Positions 1 to 7,904 of a DNA stretch of 64,000 nt are shown here, piece by piece (the stretch's first letter is position 1; the number at the start of each line of letters is the position of its first letter). Under the pieces are notes generated by a model. It saw only the letters and a program-made list of their open reading frames with translations, made no database searches and had not been told where the DNA came from. The DNA is taken from contig NZ_DAMACX010000010.1 of NCBI RefSeq assembly GCF_031998825.1, positions 41,027 through 105,026 of the forward strand, read 5' to 3'. The DNA is from Pseudescherichia sp031998825. Its GTDB lineage: Bacteria; Pseudomonadota; Gammaproteobacteria; Enterobacterales; Enterobacteriaceae. Position numbers and translations under genes: made by a program.

Positions 1-1286
1 GAACGTTCTGCATCCAGCACTTCGATGTAACTGACAGCACCACTTGCATATAATCCTCTGGCACGCTGGAGAGTTATCTGAAGTGAATCAAGATAACGCT
101 GCTGTGACTCAAGTTGCTGGCTAAGGCTGTCGCGCAGCGCAAGCGTGTCGGAAACATCCTTAAAGGCTGACTGAATTTTTTGTTCGTAATTAACCACCGA
201 TTGTTGCTGGCGAATTTCAGCCAGCTTCAGATTGGCTTTATTCCTGCCAGCATTAAAAATAGGAATTTCAATTTTAGGGATAAAATTCCACATTCCACTT
301 CCTGACGTAAACAGGCTTGACAGCTCCGTACTGCTTGCGGAAAGACCACTGGTCAGGGTAATGGAGGGGAAAAAGGCCGCTCGCGCTGCGCCAATATTGG
401 CATCAGCCGCTTTCAGCTGATATTCCGCTTCCATAATATCCGGTCGCTGCAGCAAAATTTGTGAAGATAGATTTGGTGGCAATTTTACTGGTGCGATCTC
501 CCCGCCTTTCATCCCTTTTTCTGACGGAAGTGCGCGGTACGTTCCCAGCACCAGTTGCAGGGCATTGTTTGCCTGAGCCAGATCGCCTTCTCGTTTGGCT
601 ATTTCGGCGCGGGTACTTTCGATTTGTCCTCTCGCCTGTTCAAGTGCCAGAACGTTCGTACTCCCGGTCACGAGCTGTTGCTCAACGAAAGCATAGGACT
701 GTTCATAATTTTTCAGCGTTTCCCGCGCAATACGGAGTTGTTCGTACGCCAGTTGCTGGCTGAAATAGCTCTGTGAAACGTTGGAGACCAGCAGGATGTG
801 TACGGCCCGACGGGCTTCTTCGCTGGCAAAGTAGTTCTGGCGGTCAGCATCACTCATGTTCTTAAGTTTGCCGAAAAAATCGAGCTCATAGCTGAGCTCC
901 AGTCTCGCGTCGTACTCCTGTGTGGTCGGCTTGTCACCTTTCAGACCACCGCTGTATGTTATCCCGGATGAGGCATTCAGCTGGGGGTAACGATCTGCAT
1001 CCGTGACGTTGAACTGGGCTCGGGCCTCTTCAACCTTCAGGGCAGCCATTCTCAAATCACGGTTATTAGTCAGAGCTTCACCGATCAACCGGGTAACCTG
1101 GGGATCGACAAAAAAGTTACGCCAGCCCGTATCCTGATAGCCATTTACCGCTGGCGTCAGGCTGTTATGGGACAGTGAAAACTGCTGGGGTACCGGTGCT
1201 GCGGGCCGCTGATATTCAGGCGCAAGCGACACGCAGCCTGCCAGGATGAATATCGTGCTAATGCTGAGTAATTTTAATTTGAACAT
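1..1286 (-). CDS. silC: SilC outer-membrane efflux factor (3' part outside window)
   Basis: Outer-membrane lipoprotein channel of the SilCBA RND complex, which exports Ag(I)/Cu(I) from the periplasm. I translated the minus strand from the ATG at 1286 and obtained about 428 codons with no stop. The N-terminus has a signal peptide ending in the lipobox LAGC, followed by the TolC/NodT-type duplicated outer-membrane factor region. The family is about 460 residues long, so roughly 30 C-terminal residues lie beyond position 1. The gene is divergent from silR, with a SilR-type box between them. CusC is the chromosomal homologue; the adjacent silRS-silE identifies this as the sil version. Confidence 0.93.
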   Translation of the reverse strand, partial: MFKLKLLSISTIFILAGCVSLAPEYQRPAAPVPQQFSLSHNSLTPAVNGYQDTGWRNFFVDPQVTRLIGEALTNNRDLRMAALKVEEARAQFNVTDADRYPQLNASSGITYSGGLKGDKPTTQEYDARLELSYELDFFGKLKNMSDADRQNYFASEEARRAVHILLVSNVSQSYFSQQLAYEQLRIARETLKNYEQSYAFVEQQLVTGSTNVLALEQARGQIESTRAEIAKREGDLAQANNALQLVLGTYRALPSEKGMKGGEIAPVKLPPNLSSQILLQRPDIMEAEYQLKAADANIGAARAAFFPSITLTSGLSASSTELSSLFTSGSGMWNFIPKIEIPIFNAGRNKANLKLAEIRQQQSVVNYEQKIQSAFKDVSDTLALRDSLSQQLESQQRYLDSLQITLQRARGLYASGAVSYIEVLDAER

Positions 1287-1388
1287 AACGCTTCTCGTCC
1301 AGGCAGACCTGGTAAATGGTTCAAATGAAGTCCAGAGTATTGATAGGGGTACTTTACCTAACGCTCTCTGTTTGCCGAGTGACAGGAT

Positions 1389-1406
1389 AATGACAATGTT
1401 GTCATT
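1389..1406. promoter_or_regulatory. SilR/CusR-type box between silC and silR
   Basis: AATGACAATGTTGTCATT consists of two arms, AATGACA and TGTCATT, separated by four bases. This matches the CusR box known upstream of cusC. It sits in the 189-base divergent spacer, 70 bases before silR, where it could control silCFBA and silRS. The same arms recur upstream of silE. Confidence 0.8.
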
Positions 1407-1475
1407 TTTGCTGTAATCCGTTGATAACGATCGTGGGCGCAATAGAATGACATTAGCAGCCAGCCGGGGAGCAAG

Positions 1476-2156
1476 ATGAAAATATTGATCGTCGAAGACG
1501 AAATTAAAACAGGTGAATATCTCAGCAAAGGGCTTACAGAGGCAGGGTTCGTAGTGGATCACGCTGATAATGGTCTTACCGGATATCATCTCGCCATGAC
1601 AGCCGAGTATGATTTAGTCATTCTGGATATCATGCTACCTGATGTGAACGGCTGGGATATCATCCGCATGCTGCGCACTGCCGGAAAGGGTATGCCGGTC
1701 TTACTGCTGACAGCCCTCGGCACGATCGAACATAGGGTCAAAGGACTGGAACTGGGTGCGGACGATTATCTGGTTAAACCCTTTGCGTTTGCCGAACTGC
1801 TCGCCCGGGTGAGAACCCTTCTGAGGCGGGGAAACACGATGATCACGGAAAGCCAGTTTAAGGTGGCTGACCTCTCGATTGATCTCGTATCCAGAAAAGT
1901 CAGTCGCGCCGGAAACCGCATTGTGCTCACCAGTAAAGAGTTCAGCCTGCTGGAATTCTTCATTCGCCATCAGGGAGAGGTTCTTCCCCGCTCCCTGATT
2001 GCCTCTCAGGTCTGGGACATGAATTTTGACAGCGACACTAATGCGATCGATGTCGCAGTAAAGCGACTCCGCGCTAAAATAGACAACGATTACGAGACAA
2101 AGCTGATCCAGACAGTCCGGGGCGTGGGCTACATGCTGGAGGTCCCGGATGCATAG
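1476..2156 (+). CDS. silR: SilR response regulator
   Basis: OmpR-family response regulator of 226 residues that controls the sil genes when phosphorylated by SilS. The receiver domain (about 1-115) carries the acidic pair EDE near residues 7-9, the phospho-acceptor aspartate in VILDIML (about residue 51) and the conserved lysine in YLVKPF (about 101). The C-terminal winged helix covers about 125-222. The ATG has the upstream purine stretch GGGGAGC. The gene ends 8 bases inside silS, so the pair is probably translationally coupled. CusR and PcoR are close paralogues; neighbours decide for SilR. Confidence 0.94.
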   Translation: MKILIVEDEIKTGEYLSKGLTEAGFVVDHADNGLTGYHLAMTAEYDLVILDIMLPDVNGWDIIRMLRTAGKGMPVLLLTALGTIEHRVKGLELGADDYLVKPFAFAELLARVRTLLRRGNTMITESQFKVADLSIDLVSRKVSRAGNRIVLTSKEFSLLEFFIRHQGEVLPRSLIASQVWDMNFDSDTNAIDVAVKRLRAKIDNDYETKLIQTVRGVGYMLEVPDA

Positions 2157-3624
2157 CAAACCTTCCAGACGCCCTTTCTCACTCGCTCTGCGGCTGACCT
2201 TTTTTATCAGCCTGTCCACGATACTGGCTTTTATCGCCTTCACCTGGTTTATGCTGCATTCTGTTGAAAATCATTTTGCCGAGCAGGATGTCAGCGATCT
2301 TCAACAAATCAGCACCACACTGAACCGTATACTGCAGTCCCCGGTGGATCCGGATGATAAAAAAATAAGCAAAATAAAGGAATCAATTGCCAGCTACCGC
2401 AACGTTGCCCTTTTGCTCCTCAATCCCAGGGGTGAAGTGCTCTTTAGCTCAGCTCAGGGGGCGGCACTACGCCCGGCAGTGAATTCAGCAGATTTTAGCG
2501 AGCACAGCCGCGCACGGGATGTCTTTCTCTGGACGGTGGAGGATCCTGCGGGACCGATGGATACCGGGTCCGAAATGAAGATGGAAACATACAGGATTAT
2601 CGCCTCCTCTGGTCAGGCGATATTTCAGGGCAAACAGCAGAACTATGTCATGCTGACTGGCCTATCCATTAATTTCCATCTCCATTACCTCGATGCGCTG
2701 AAAAAGAACCTGATTGCGATTGCCGTCGTGATAAGCCTGTTGATTGTTCTGATCATTCGAATCGCTGTCCGTCAGGGGCACCTGCCCCTTCGTAATGTCA
2801 GCAATGCCATTAAAAACATCACCTCCGAGAATCTTGATGCGCGACTGGAACCGACACGCGTTCCCATTGAGCTGGAGCAACTGGTTATCTCGTTCAATCA
2901 TATGATTGGAAAGATTGAGGATGTCTTTACCCGCCAGGCCAATTTCTCTGCCGATATCGCGCATGAGATCAGAACGCCCATCACCAATCTGGTGACGCAG
3001 ACTGAAATCGCACTGAGTCAGGATCGAACACAGAGGGAACTTGAGGATGTCCTCTATTCCAGTCTTGAAGAGTATAACCGGATGACCAAAATGGTCAGCG
3101 ATATGCTGTTCCTGGCACAGGCAGATAATAATCAGCTGATACCTGACAGGGTCATGTTTGACCTCAGAGCGGAAGTCATGAAAGTCTTCGAGTTTTTCGA
3201 AGCCTGGGCCGAAGAACGCAATATCACGCTCAAATTTAACGGGATGCCCTGTCTGGTCGAGGGAGATCCACAAATGTTTAGAAGAGCGATCAATAATCTG
3301 TTATCCAATGCCCTGCGTTATACCCCTGAGGGACAGGCAATCACCGTCTCAATAAGAAAACAGGGGAGCTTTTTTGACCTTGTGATTGAAAATCCGGGGA
3401 AACCAATCCCTGAAGAGCATTTATCAAGGCTGTTTGACCGTTTTTATCGGGTGGATCCGTCCAGACAACGAAAAGGAGAAGGCAGCGGCATCGGTCTTGC
3501 GATTGTGAAGTCAATCGTGGAAGCACATCACGGAAGAGTGCATGTGGAATCGGATATACGCTCGACACGTTTTATTTTATCCGTACCCAGACTGGAGAAA
3601 ATGATTCCGGATCCCCAACACTGA
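2149..3624 (+). CDS. silS: SilS sensor histidine kinase
   Basis: Membrane histidine kinase of 491 residues, partner of SilR, that senses periplasmic silver or copper. It has two membrane segments (about residues 14-37 and 186-206) flanking a periplasmic sensor loop, then a HAMP linker. The H-box reads ADIAHEIRTPITN, with the phospho-histidine near 273. An N-box (NNLLSNALRYTP) and a G-box (GEGSGIGLAIVKS) follow. The length and domain order are those of CusS, SilS and PcoS. It overlaps silR by 8 bases, and a second SilR-type box follows its stop codon. Confidence 0.93.
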   Translation: MHSKPSRRPFSLALRLTFFISLSTILAFIAFTWFMLHSVENHFAEQDVSDLQQISTTLNRILQSPVDPDDKKISKIKESIASYRNVALLLLNPRGEVLFSSAQGAALRPAVNSADFSEHSRARDVFLWTVEDPAGPMDTGSEMKMETYRIIASSGQAIFQGKQQNYVMLTGLSINFHLHYLDALKKNLIAIAVVISLLIVLIIRIAVRQGHLPLRNVSNAIKNITSENLDARLEPTRVPIELEQLVISFNHMIGKIEDVFTRQANFSADIAHEIRTPITNLVTQTEIALSQDRTQRELEDVLYSSLEEYNRMTKMVSDMLFLAQADNNQLIPDRVMFDLRAEVMKVFEFFEAWAEERNITLKFNGMPCLVEGDPQMFRRAINNLLSNALRYTPEGQAITVSIRKQGSFFDLVIENPGKPIPEEHLSRLFDRFYRVDPSRQRKGEGSGIGLAIVKSIVEAHHGRVHVESDIRSTRFILSVPRLEKMIPDPQH

Positions 3625-3637
3625 GAATAAAGATTTA

Positions 3638-3655
3638 AATGACAAAGATGTCATT
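3638..3655. promoter_or_regulatory. SilR-type box upstream of silE
   Basis: The arms AATGACA and TGTCATT are separated by AAGA. Both arms are identical to those of the box at 1389-1406. It lies 14 bases after silS and about 220 bases before the silE start, so silE should be under SilR control. The leader between box and gene also holds an inverted repeat, GGCTGGAT/ATCCAGCC, of unknown role. Confidence 0.72.
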
Positions 3656-3873
3656 AGCCTGTCATGCAGCAAACAGAAGCCATTCGATATAATTAGTGCA
3701 ACTTATCAGGAAGGCTGGATTGCTTCATCAATACCCGGCGTCAGAGTACGCCAGGAATGAATATCCAGCCATCTCCCGGAGAAATAAGAACTGCCGAACC
3801 TGTTTAAGTTATGAAACTGAAAACACCGGTTGTACTTCCCCGGACATCATTAATTGAGAAATGGAGAGTTATC

Positions 3874-4305
3874 ATGAAAAATATCGTATTAGCATCTTTG
3901 CTGGGCTTTGGTTTAATTTCTTCGGCCTGGGCCACTGAAACCGTGAATATCCATGAGCGCGTCAACAATGCACAGGCCCCTGCTCACCAGATGCAGTCTG
4001 CTGCGGCTCCTGTCGGGATCCAGGGGACTGCTCCCCGTATGACCGGTATGGACCAGCATGAACAGGCCATTATTGCTCATGAAACCATGACGAACGGATC
4101 GGCAGATGCGCACCAGAAAATGGTGGAAAGTCATCAGAAGATGATGGGAAATAACACAGTATCCACGACCGTCCCTTCAACGTCTTACGCGGCGATGGAT
4201 GAGCATGAAAGAGCAGCGGTTGCCCATGAATTCATGAATAACGGTCAGTCCGGCCCACATCAGGCCATGGCCGAAGCGCACCGCCGCATGATCAATGTAG
4301 GCTGA
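3874..4305 (+). CDS. silE: SilE periplasmic silver-binding protein
   Basis: Small periplasmic protein of 143 residues, the known SilE length, that binds Ag(I)/Cu(I) through Met and His. I chose the ATG at 3874, not the upstream in-frame ATG at 3811. It has a Shine-Dalgarno (GGAGAG) and is followed at once by a signal peptide ending near SSAWA. The mature part is rich in paired motifs such as DQHEQ, HQKMVESHQKM, DEHERAA and EAHRRM, which are the silver sites of the family. PcoE is the copper paralogue; linkage to silRS favours SilE. Confidence 0.92.
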   Translation: MKNIVLASLLGFGLISSAWATETVNIHERVNNAQAPAHQMQSAAAPVGIQGTAPRMTGMDQHEQAIIAHETMTNGSADAHQKMVESHQKMMGNNTVSTTVPSTSYAAMDEHERAAVAHEFMNNGQSGPHQAMAEAHRRMINVG

Positions 4306-4381
4306 ATGCGACTGTAGTATCCGTGCTTTTTACCCTTTCCTTGATAGATTATTCCTTAACCGGATATGTTGTGACATTTTT

Positions 4382-4403
4382 GCCCCCATCAGGGGGCTTT
4401 TTT
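4382..4403 (+). terminator. Rho-independent terminator after silE
   Basis: A perfect GCCCCC/GGGGGC stem with an ATCA loop is followed by six T. It lies 77 bases after silE and before the DUF305 gene, ending the silE transcript. Confidence 0.88.
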
Positions 4404-4453
4404 ATATGACTCAGCTACAATTAACCGGTACCTACCTGAAAAGGATTTATTAA

Positions 4454-4804
4454 ATGAAAATCAAAAACACCCTTTTTGTTATATTAATGTTATCCCTGCC
4501 AGCAATTTCTGCCGAACATTCGGAAATGAAAATGTCAGATATGCACTCATCGGCATCGTCACAGGAATATATGGCTGGCATGAAAGACATGCATGAAAAA
4601 ATGATGGCCGCCGTTAATGAGCCCGATCCCGATAAGGCCTTTGCAAAAGGTATGATCGCACACCATGAAGGAGCAATAGCAATGGCTGAGACCGAGCTTA
4701 AATACGGAAAAGATCCCGAAATGAGAAAGCTTGCGCAGGACATCATTAAAGCTCAGAAAGGTGAAATCGAGCAGATGAATAAATGGCTTGGCAGTCAAAA
4801 ATAA
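4454..4804 (+). CDS. DUF305 periplasmic metal-binding protein
   Basis: Exported protein of 116 residues with a signal peptide (about 1-19, ending ISA). Its DUF305 core contains the hallmark MIAHHEGAIAMAE and many Met residues (MKMSDMHSS, MKDMHEKMM). DUF305 proteins such as CopM bind copper or silver, and that role is inferred here from position next to sil. The start has an AAGGA site. Terminators on both sides make it a single-gene unit. A close paralogue with a premature stop lies at 23862. Confidence 0.85.
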   Translation: MKIKNTLFVILMLSLPAISAEHSEMKMSDMHSSASSQEYMAGMKDMHEKMMAAVNEPDPDKAFAKGMIAHHEGAIAMAETELKYGKDPEMRKLAQDIIKAQKGEIEQMNKWLGSQK

Positions 4805-4880
4805 AGATTGCAAAAACGCCATGATAAGCGTAATTTTAAATCACTCCCGGGCACGGGATCCTGTTAAACGTTAAATAATT

Positions 4881-4906
4881 AAAACCCGATTAATTTCGGG
4901 TTTTTT
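4881..4906. terminator. Bidirectional terminator between DUF305 gene and OLD remnant
   Basis: AAAACCCGATTAATTTCGGG forms a CCCGA/TCGGG stem with A on the left and six T on the right. It can therefore stop both the plus-strand DUF305 transcript and the minus-strand nuclease remnant. Confidence 0.8.
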
Positions 4907-4970
4907 ATATTCTATACTCCGGTCCTTTGCTGTGGACCGGAATATATGCAGCTGCGATTATTTTAACACA

Positions 4971-5648
4971 TTATCTCGTCATGGAAATAATGTCGCTCAG
5001 GATCTCAATCAGTTCAATTCTTTCCTGCGTTCCGTCATGATAGGTTGATCTTGAGATTATTCTTTCCGCTGTCATCTGGGGCCAGAATTTATCAAGCACA
5101 TTATCGGGTTTCATTCCCACAGCCCGGCCGATTATTTTTTTAGCGTCACAGGTGTCCGTAAACGTGACTGCTACACCGGTAATTTCTTCAATCAGATCCG
5201 GGCAGAGATAGTTCTCTATTTCACGTTTGCGCGTGGCGAAGAATACCTTACCGGCTTCCTCCACTTCTTTTTTACGTTTCTGAATGGACAGAACCTGTGC
5301 AGGGTCTCCCCCAATATCGGAGTCCAGAAATACGCACCAGGGAAGCCCCAGATCGTTGGCCAGATTTAAGGTAACCCAGTGTTTGACGCTCCCGCATCCT
5401 CCTATGAGGACTGGCACAATTTTCACGTCCTCAAGAGAGGCTGGCAGCACACCTGATTGTTTAAATGAACTGGCCGCATGCCTCAGGAAAGTGACATCCG
5501 ACTTTCCTTCTACCAGAACAATGCCTTTAGCCCTTTCCATACCAGTCTCTGGCAACACCCCCAGGCTTTCAGTTGCTTCCTTCAGCACATCGTCATCCGG
5601 CATTTTTACAACGGGTTCACCTGTCTCATTTCTGGTGACATAACGTAC
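4971..5648 (-). pseudogene. OLD-family nuclease C-terminal fragment, cut by IS
   Basis: The reading frame is open from the stop at 4971 up to the IS end at 5648, and the first 15 or so codons run out of the IS junction with no start. It encodes a TOPRIM nuclease domain: acidic residue in LVEGKSDVTFL, then the D-x-D motif in FLDSDIGG. A C-terminal region with REIENYLCPDL follows. OLD nucleases have an N-terminal ABC-type ATPase of several hundred residues that is missing here. An internal ATG at 5603 could still give a 210-residue protein, but without the ATPase activity is doubtful. Confidence 0.75.
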
Positions 5649-5666
5649 TGAATCGCCACGGATAAT

Positions 5667-6479
5667 CTAGACACTTCCGAGCCGTTGATAATACTGTTTT
5701 TCATATTCTGTCGGTGACATCTGTTCGCTAGAACCATGCCGACGCTTACTGTTATAAAACATTTCGATGTAATCAAAAATATCACTGCGGGCTTCTTCTC
5801 GCGTTCCGTAGATCTTTTTCTTTATCCGTTCACGTTTCAACAACTGGAAAAAACTTTCTGCAACCGCATTATCATGGCAGTTACCGCGACGGCTCATGCT
5901 ACCCTCCAGGCCGTGTGATTTCAGGAACGACTGCCACTCATGGCTTGTGTACTGACTGCCCTGATCCGAATGAACCAGCACCTGTTTTTCGGGATTACGC
6001 CGCCATACAGCCATCAGCAGTGCGTTCAGGACAATGTCCTTTGTCATCCGGGATTGCATGGACCAGCCGATAATTTTGCGTGAGAACAGATCAACAACAA
6101 CGGCAAGATACAGCCAGCCTTCGTGGGTCCTGATGTAGGTTATGTCCGTTACCCAACGCTCATCAGGAGCATCCGGATTGAACTGTCGCTGGAGCCTGTT
6201 GGGTGACACGATACTGGCCTCGCCTTTACGTGCCCGCGGGCTTCGGTATCCGACCTGAGCCTTTATTCCGACACGTTTCATCAGTCTCCAGACTCTGTTT
6301 ACTCCGCACTGTTGCCCGCTGTCACGCAGATCCAGATGGATTTTGCGATAACCATAGACGCATCCCAATTCCAGCCAGAACTGTTTAATCTGTCCTGTCA
6401 GTCTCAGGTCTGCCTGATGGCGTTGTGAATGCGGCTGCTGAAGCCAGGCGTAAAAACCACTGGGATGAACATCCAGCAC
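5667..6479 (-). CDS. IS3-family transposase OrfB (catalytic part)
   Basis: 270-residue rve integrase-core protein with the catalytic triad in VTDITYI (D), VHSDQGSQYT (D) and HDNAVAESFF (E), preceded by an HTH_21 segment. The listed start is a GTG at 6479. The frame is open back to the A7 run, so the working product is most likely an OrfAB fusion made by -1 frameshifting. Intact. Confidence 0.9.
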   Translation of the reverse strand: MLDVHPSGFYAWLQQPHSQRHQADLRLTGQIKQFWLELGCVYGYRKIHLDLRDSGQQCGVNRVWRLMKRVGIKAQVGYRSPRARKGEASIVSPNRLQRQFNPDAPDERWVTDITYIRTHEGWLYLAVVVDLFSRKIIGWSMQSRMTKDIVLNALLMAVWRRNPEKQVLVHSDQGSQYTSHEWQSFLKSHGLEGSMSRRGNCHDNAVAESFFQLLKRERIKKKIYGTREEARSDIFDYIEMFYNSKRRHGSSEQMSPTEYEKQYYQRLGSV

Positions 6480-6535
6480 CCGACAGAGCAGGCGAACAGG
6501 CCAGCAACAGGAGTTGTCACGGATAAAGGCGTACC

Positions 6536-6820
6536 TCAGTCGGACAGCTTTGCGAAGTACGCCGCAGCTTTTTTTAATATGTCCCGTTCGTCGGTAACCC
6601 GTTTCAGCTCTTTCTGGAGACGGCGGATCTCGGCCTGAGCATCTGACTGTTCTTTATTAGTGGAAGAATCCGGACCGTACTTCTTTATCCAGGCATAAAG
6701 GCTGTGGGTGGTGATATCGAGACGTGTTGCAACGCTGGCAACAGAATAACCGCGATCAACAACCTGTTTGACTGCTTCAGTTTTAAACTCTTCGGGATAA
6801 CGCTTACCGCTCATGGGCAC
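6536..6820 (-). CDS. IS3-family OrfA (DNA-binding part)
   Basis: 94-residue HTH protein starting MSGKRYPEEF. It has the HTH_Tnp_1 helix-turn-helix (about 15-45) followed by a leucine-zipper-like coiled coil (about 55-85). The complementary run of seven T at 6569-6575 (A7 on the coding strand) is the expected slippery site for frameshifting into OrfB. Confidence 0.88.
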   Translation of the reverse strand: MPMSGKRYPEEFKTEAVKQVVDRGYSVASVATRLDITTHSLYAWIKKYGPDSSTNKEQSDAQAEIRRLQKELKRVTDERDILKKAAAYFAKLSD

Positions 6821-6878
6821 CTCTCTTTAAGCCATCTTAAATGACTCTGAGGTGTCTGTTAAACCCATGGCGATTCAA

Positions 6879-7036
6879 TATCCGTTTCCAGAGGTTAAAC
6901 GGATTTACCACCCGAAGGTATCCTCTCTCAGGCTGCGAGGATTTTCCGGTCACCCGAAGGTGTTTCTCTCAGACCGGTGAAACGTTAGCTGCTAGTCACC
7001 CGAAGGCGCTCCTCTCAGACTGCCGGAGCATTAGCT
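6879..7036 (-). repeat. STAXI-type pseudoknot array 1 (three units)
   Basis: Three units are read on the minus strand. Each is built as arm a, arm b, CTGAGA, arm a', a short hairpin closed by a TTCG loop, then arm b', so a-a' and b-b' cross as a pseudoknot. Arms change together between units: a/a' is GCTCC/GGAGC, GTTTC/GAAAC or ATCCTC/GAGGAT, and b/b' of the middle unit is CCGGT/ACCGG. A separate hairpin (ATCCGTTT/AAACGGAT) starts the array. STAXI motifs are known near SSB, topoisomerase and Xer-type integrase genes. The first 113 or so bases match array 3 exactly. Confidence 0.75.
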
Positions 7037-7094
7037 GGTTGCATGTAGCAACAAGTAAGCCTGTCTATTTTCAGAGCAAATAGTGATTATGTCA

Positions 7095-7165
7095 ACCTGG
7101 GTATCAAATGGGTATACCTATTAAATACTATCCAGTTTATTGGTAGAATATAAATAAGTTACCAC
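7095..7165. promoter_or_regulatory. Probable res site of the serine resolvase
   Basis: Three imperfect dyads lie just upstream of the resolvase. GGTATC pairs with ATACC (about 7099-7118), CTATCC with GGTAG (7128-7146) and TGGTA with TACCA (7141-7164). Multiple spaced dyads beside the gene are the normal form of a resolvase site. The sub-site limits are my estimate. Confidence 0.5.
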
Positions 7166-7218
7166 TTAAATGATACCGATTGGAATGTGACTATTTTAAT
7201 GTTACTGCCGGAGGAACT

Positions 7219-7836
7219 TTGTTTATATTTGGATATCTTCGTGCTTCAACTCAGGAACAGGATGCACTGCGTGCAAAATCGAGGCTCAAGGACTTTGCTC
7301 AACAACACAATCATCGCATTGCTGGCTGGTATGTTGAAAATGCTTCAGGCGCAGCATTGCACCGACCGGAACTGATGAGACTGCTTCAGGATACAGAGCC
7401 AGGGGATGCGATACTTATAGAACAAGTAGATCGGCTTTCACGCCTGGATGATAATGGCTGGGAATCTTTAAAAAAGATGATTAATGAGAAATCGCTTTCA
7501 ATAATAAGCCTTGATTTGCCTACAAGTCACATTGCCCTGTCCACACCATCAGCTTATGACTTTACTCATAGTATGCTCCGGGCAGTGAATAATATGATGC
7601 TGGACATGTTAGCTGCTATCGCCCGTAAAGATTATGAAGATCGTCGCAGAAGGCAGATGGAAGGAATTACAGCCGCCAAGGAAAAAGGGAAATACAGGGG
7701 GAGGCTAGCAGATAAGGAAAAACATGAGTTAATTAGAACGCTTCGCAAGAAAAACGGAAAATCAATAAATGAAACGGCAAGGCTCGCCGGCGTTTCACGC
7801 ATGACAGTTATTCGAGCATGTAAAGATACGGATTGA
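7219..7836 (+). CDS. Serine recombinase (resolvase/invertase family)
   Basis: Small serine recombinase that would act at the adjacent dyads, for example resolving dimers. I chose the TTG at 7219 (205 residues), five bases after a GGAGG site, over the TTG at 7180. The catalytic domain starts FGYLRASTQEQD with the nucleophilic serine, has the conserved EQVDRLSR segment, a long E-helix region with RRRRQMEG, and a C-terminal HTH (INETARLAGVSRMTVIRA). It is convergent with the tyrosine recombinase at 7905. Which replicon it serves is unknown. Confidence 0.85.
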   Translation: MFIFGYLRASTQEQDALRAKSRLKDFAQQHNHRIAGWYVENASGAALHRPELMRLLQDTEPGDAILIEQVDRLSRLDDNGWESLKKMINEKSLSIISLDLPTSHIALSTPSAYDFTHSMLRAVNNMMLDMLAAIARKDYEDRRRRQMEGITAAKEKGKYRGRLADKEKHELIRTLRKKNGKSINETARLAGVSRMTVIRACKDTD

Positions 7837-7839
7837 AAT

Positions 7840-7872
7840 TTAGAAAAGCCACAGCCCTGAATGAGCTGTGGC
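7840..7872 (-). terminator. Terminator of the 7905-8804 recombinase gene
   Basis: A perfect 8-bp stem GCCACAGC/GCTGTGGC lies between two convergent genes. On the minus strand it is followed by TTTTCTAAATTT, so it mainly stops the recombinase transcript; the plus side lacks a T tract. Confidence 0.7.
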
Positions 7873-7904
7873 GCTACGTCCTGAAAATTCAGTAAAGAAA
7901 CAAC

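Larger units (their letters stand above)
5649..6877 (-). mobile_element. IS3-family insertion sequence, 1229 bp
   Basis: The terminal inverted repeats both begin TGAATCGCCA and remain similar over about 35 bases (AGACAC is shared further in). Inside are the two overlapping frames typical of IS3 elements with a DDE transposase. The flanking bases are CGTAC on the left and ATATC on the right, so there is no 3-5 bp target duplication. The left side truncates an OLD nuclease gene; the right side abuts repeat array 1. The exact IS name is not assigned. Confidence 0.88.

Noticed and set aside
6879..7036. Glycine-riboswitch-like words (CCGAAGG ... CTCTCAG) on the plus strand
   Set aside because: The rest of the aptamer is missing and no glycine gene follows; the minus-strand pseudoknots explain the words better.
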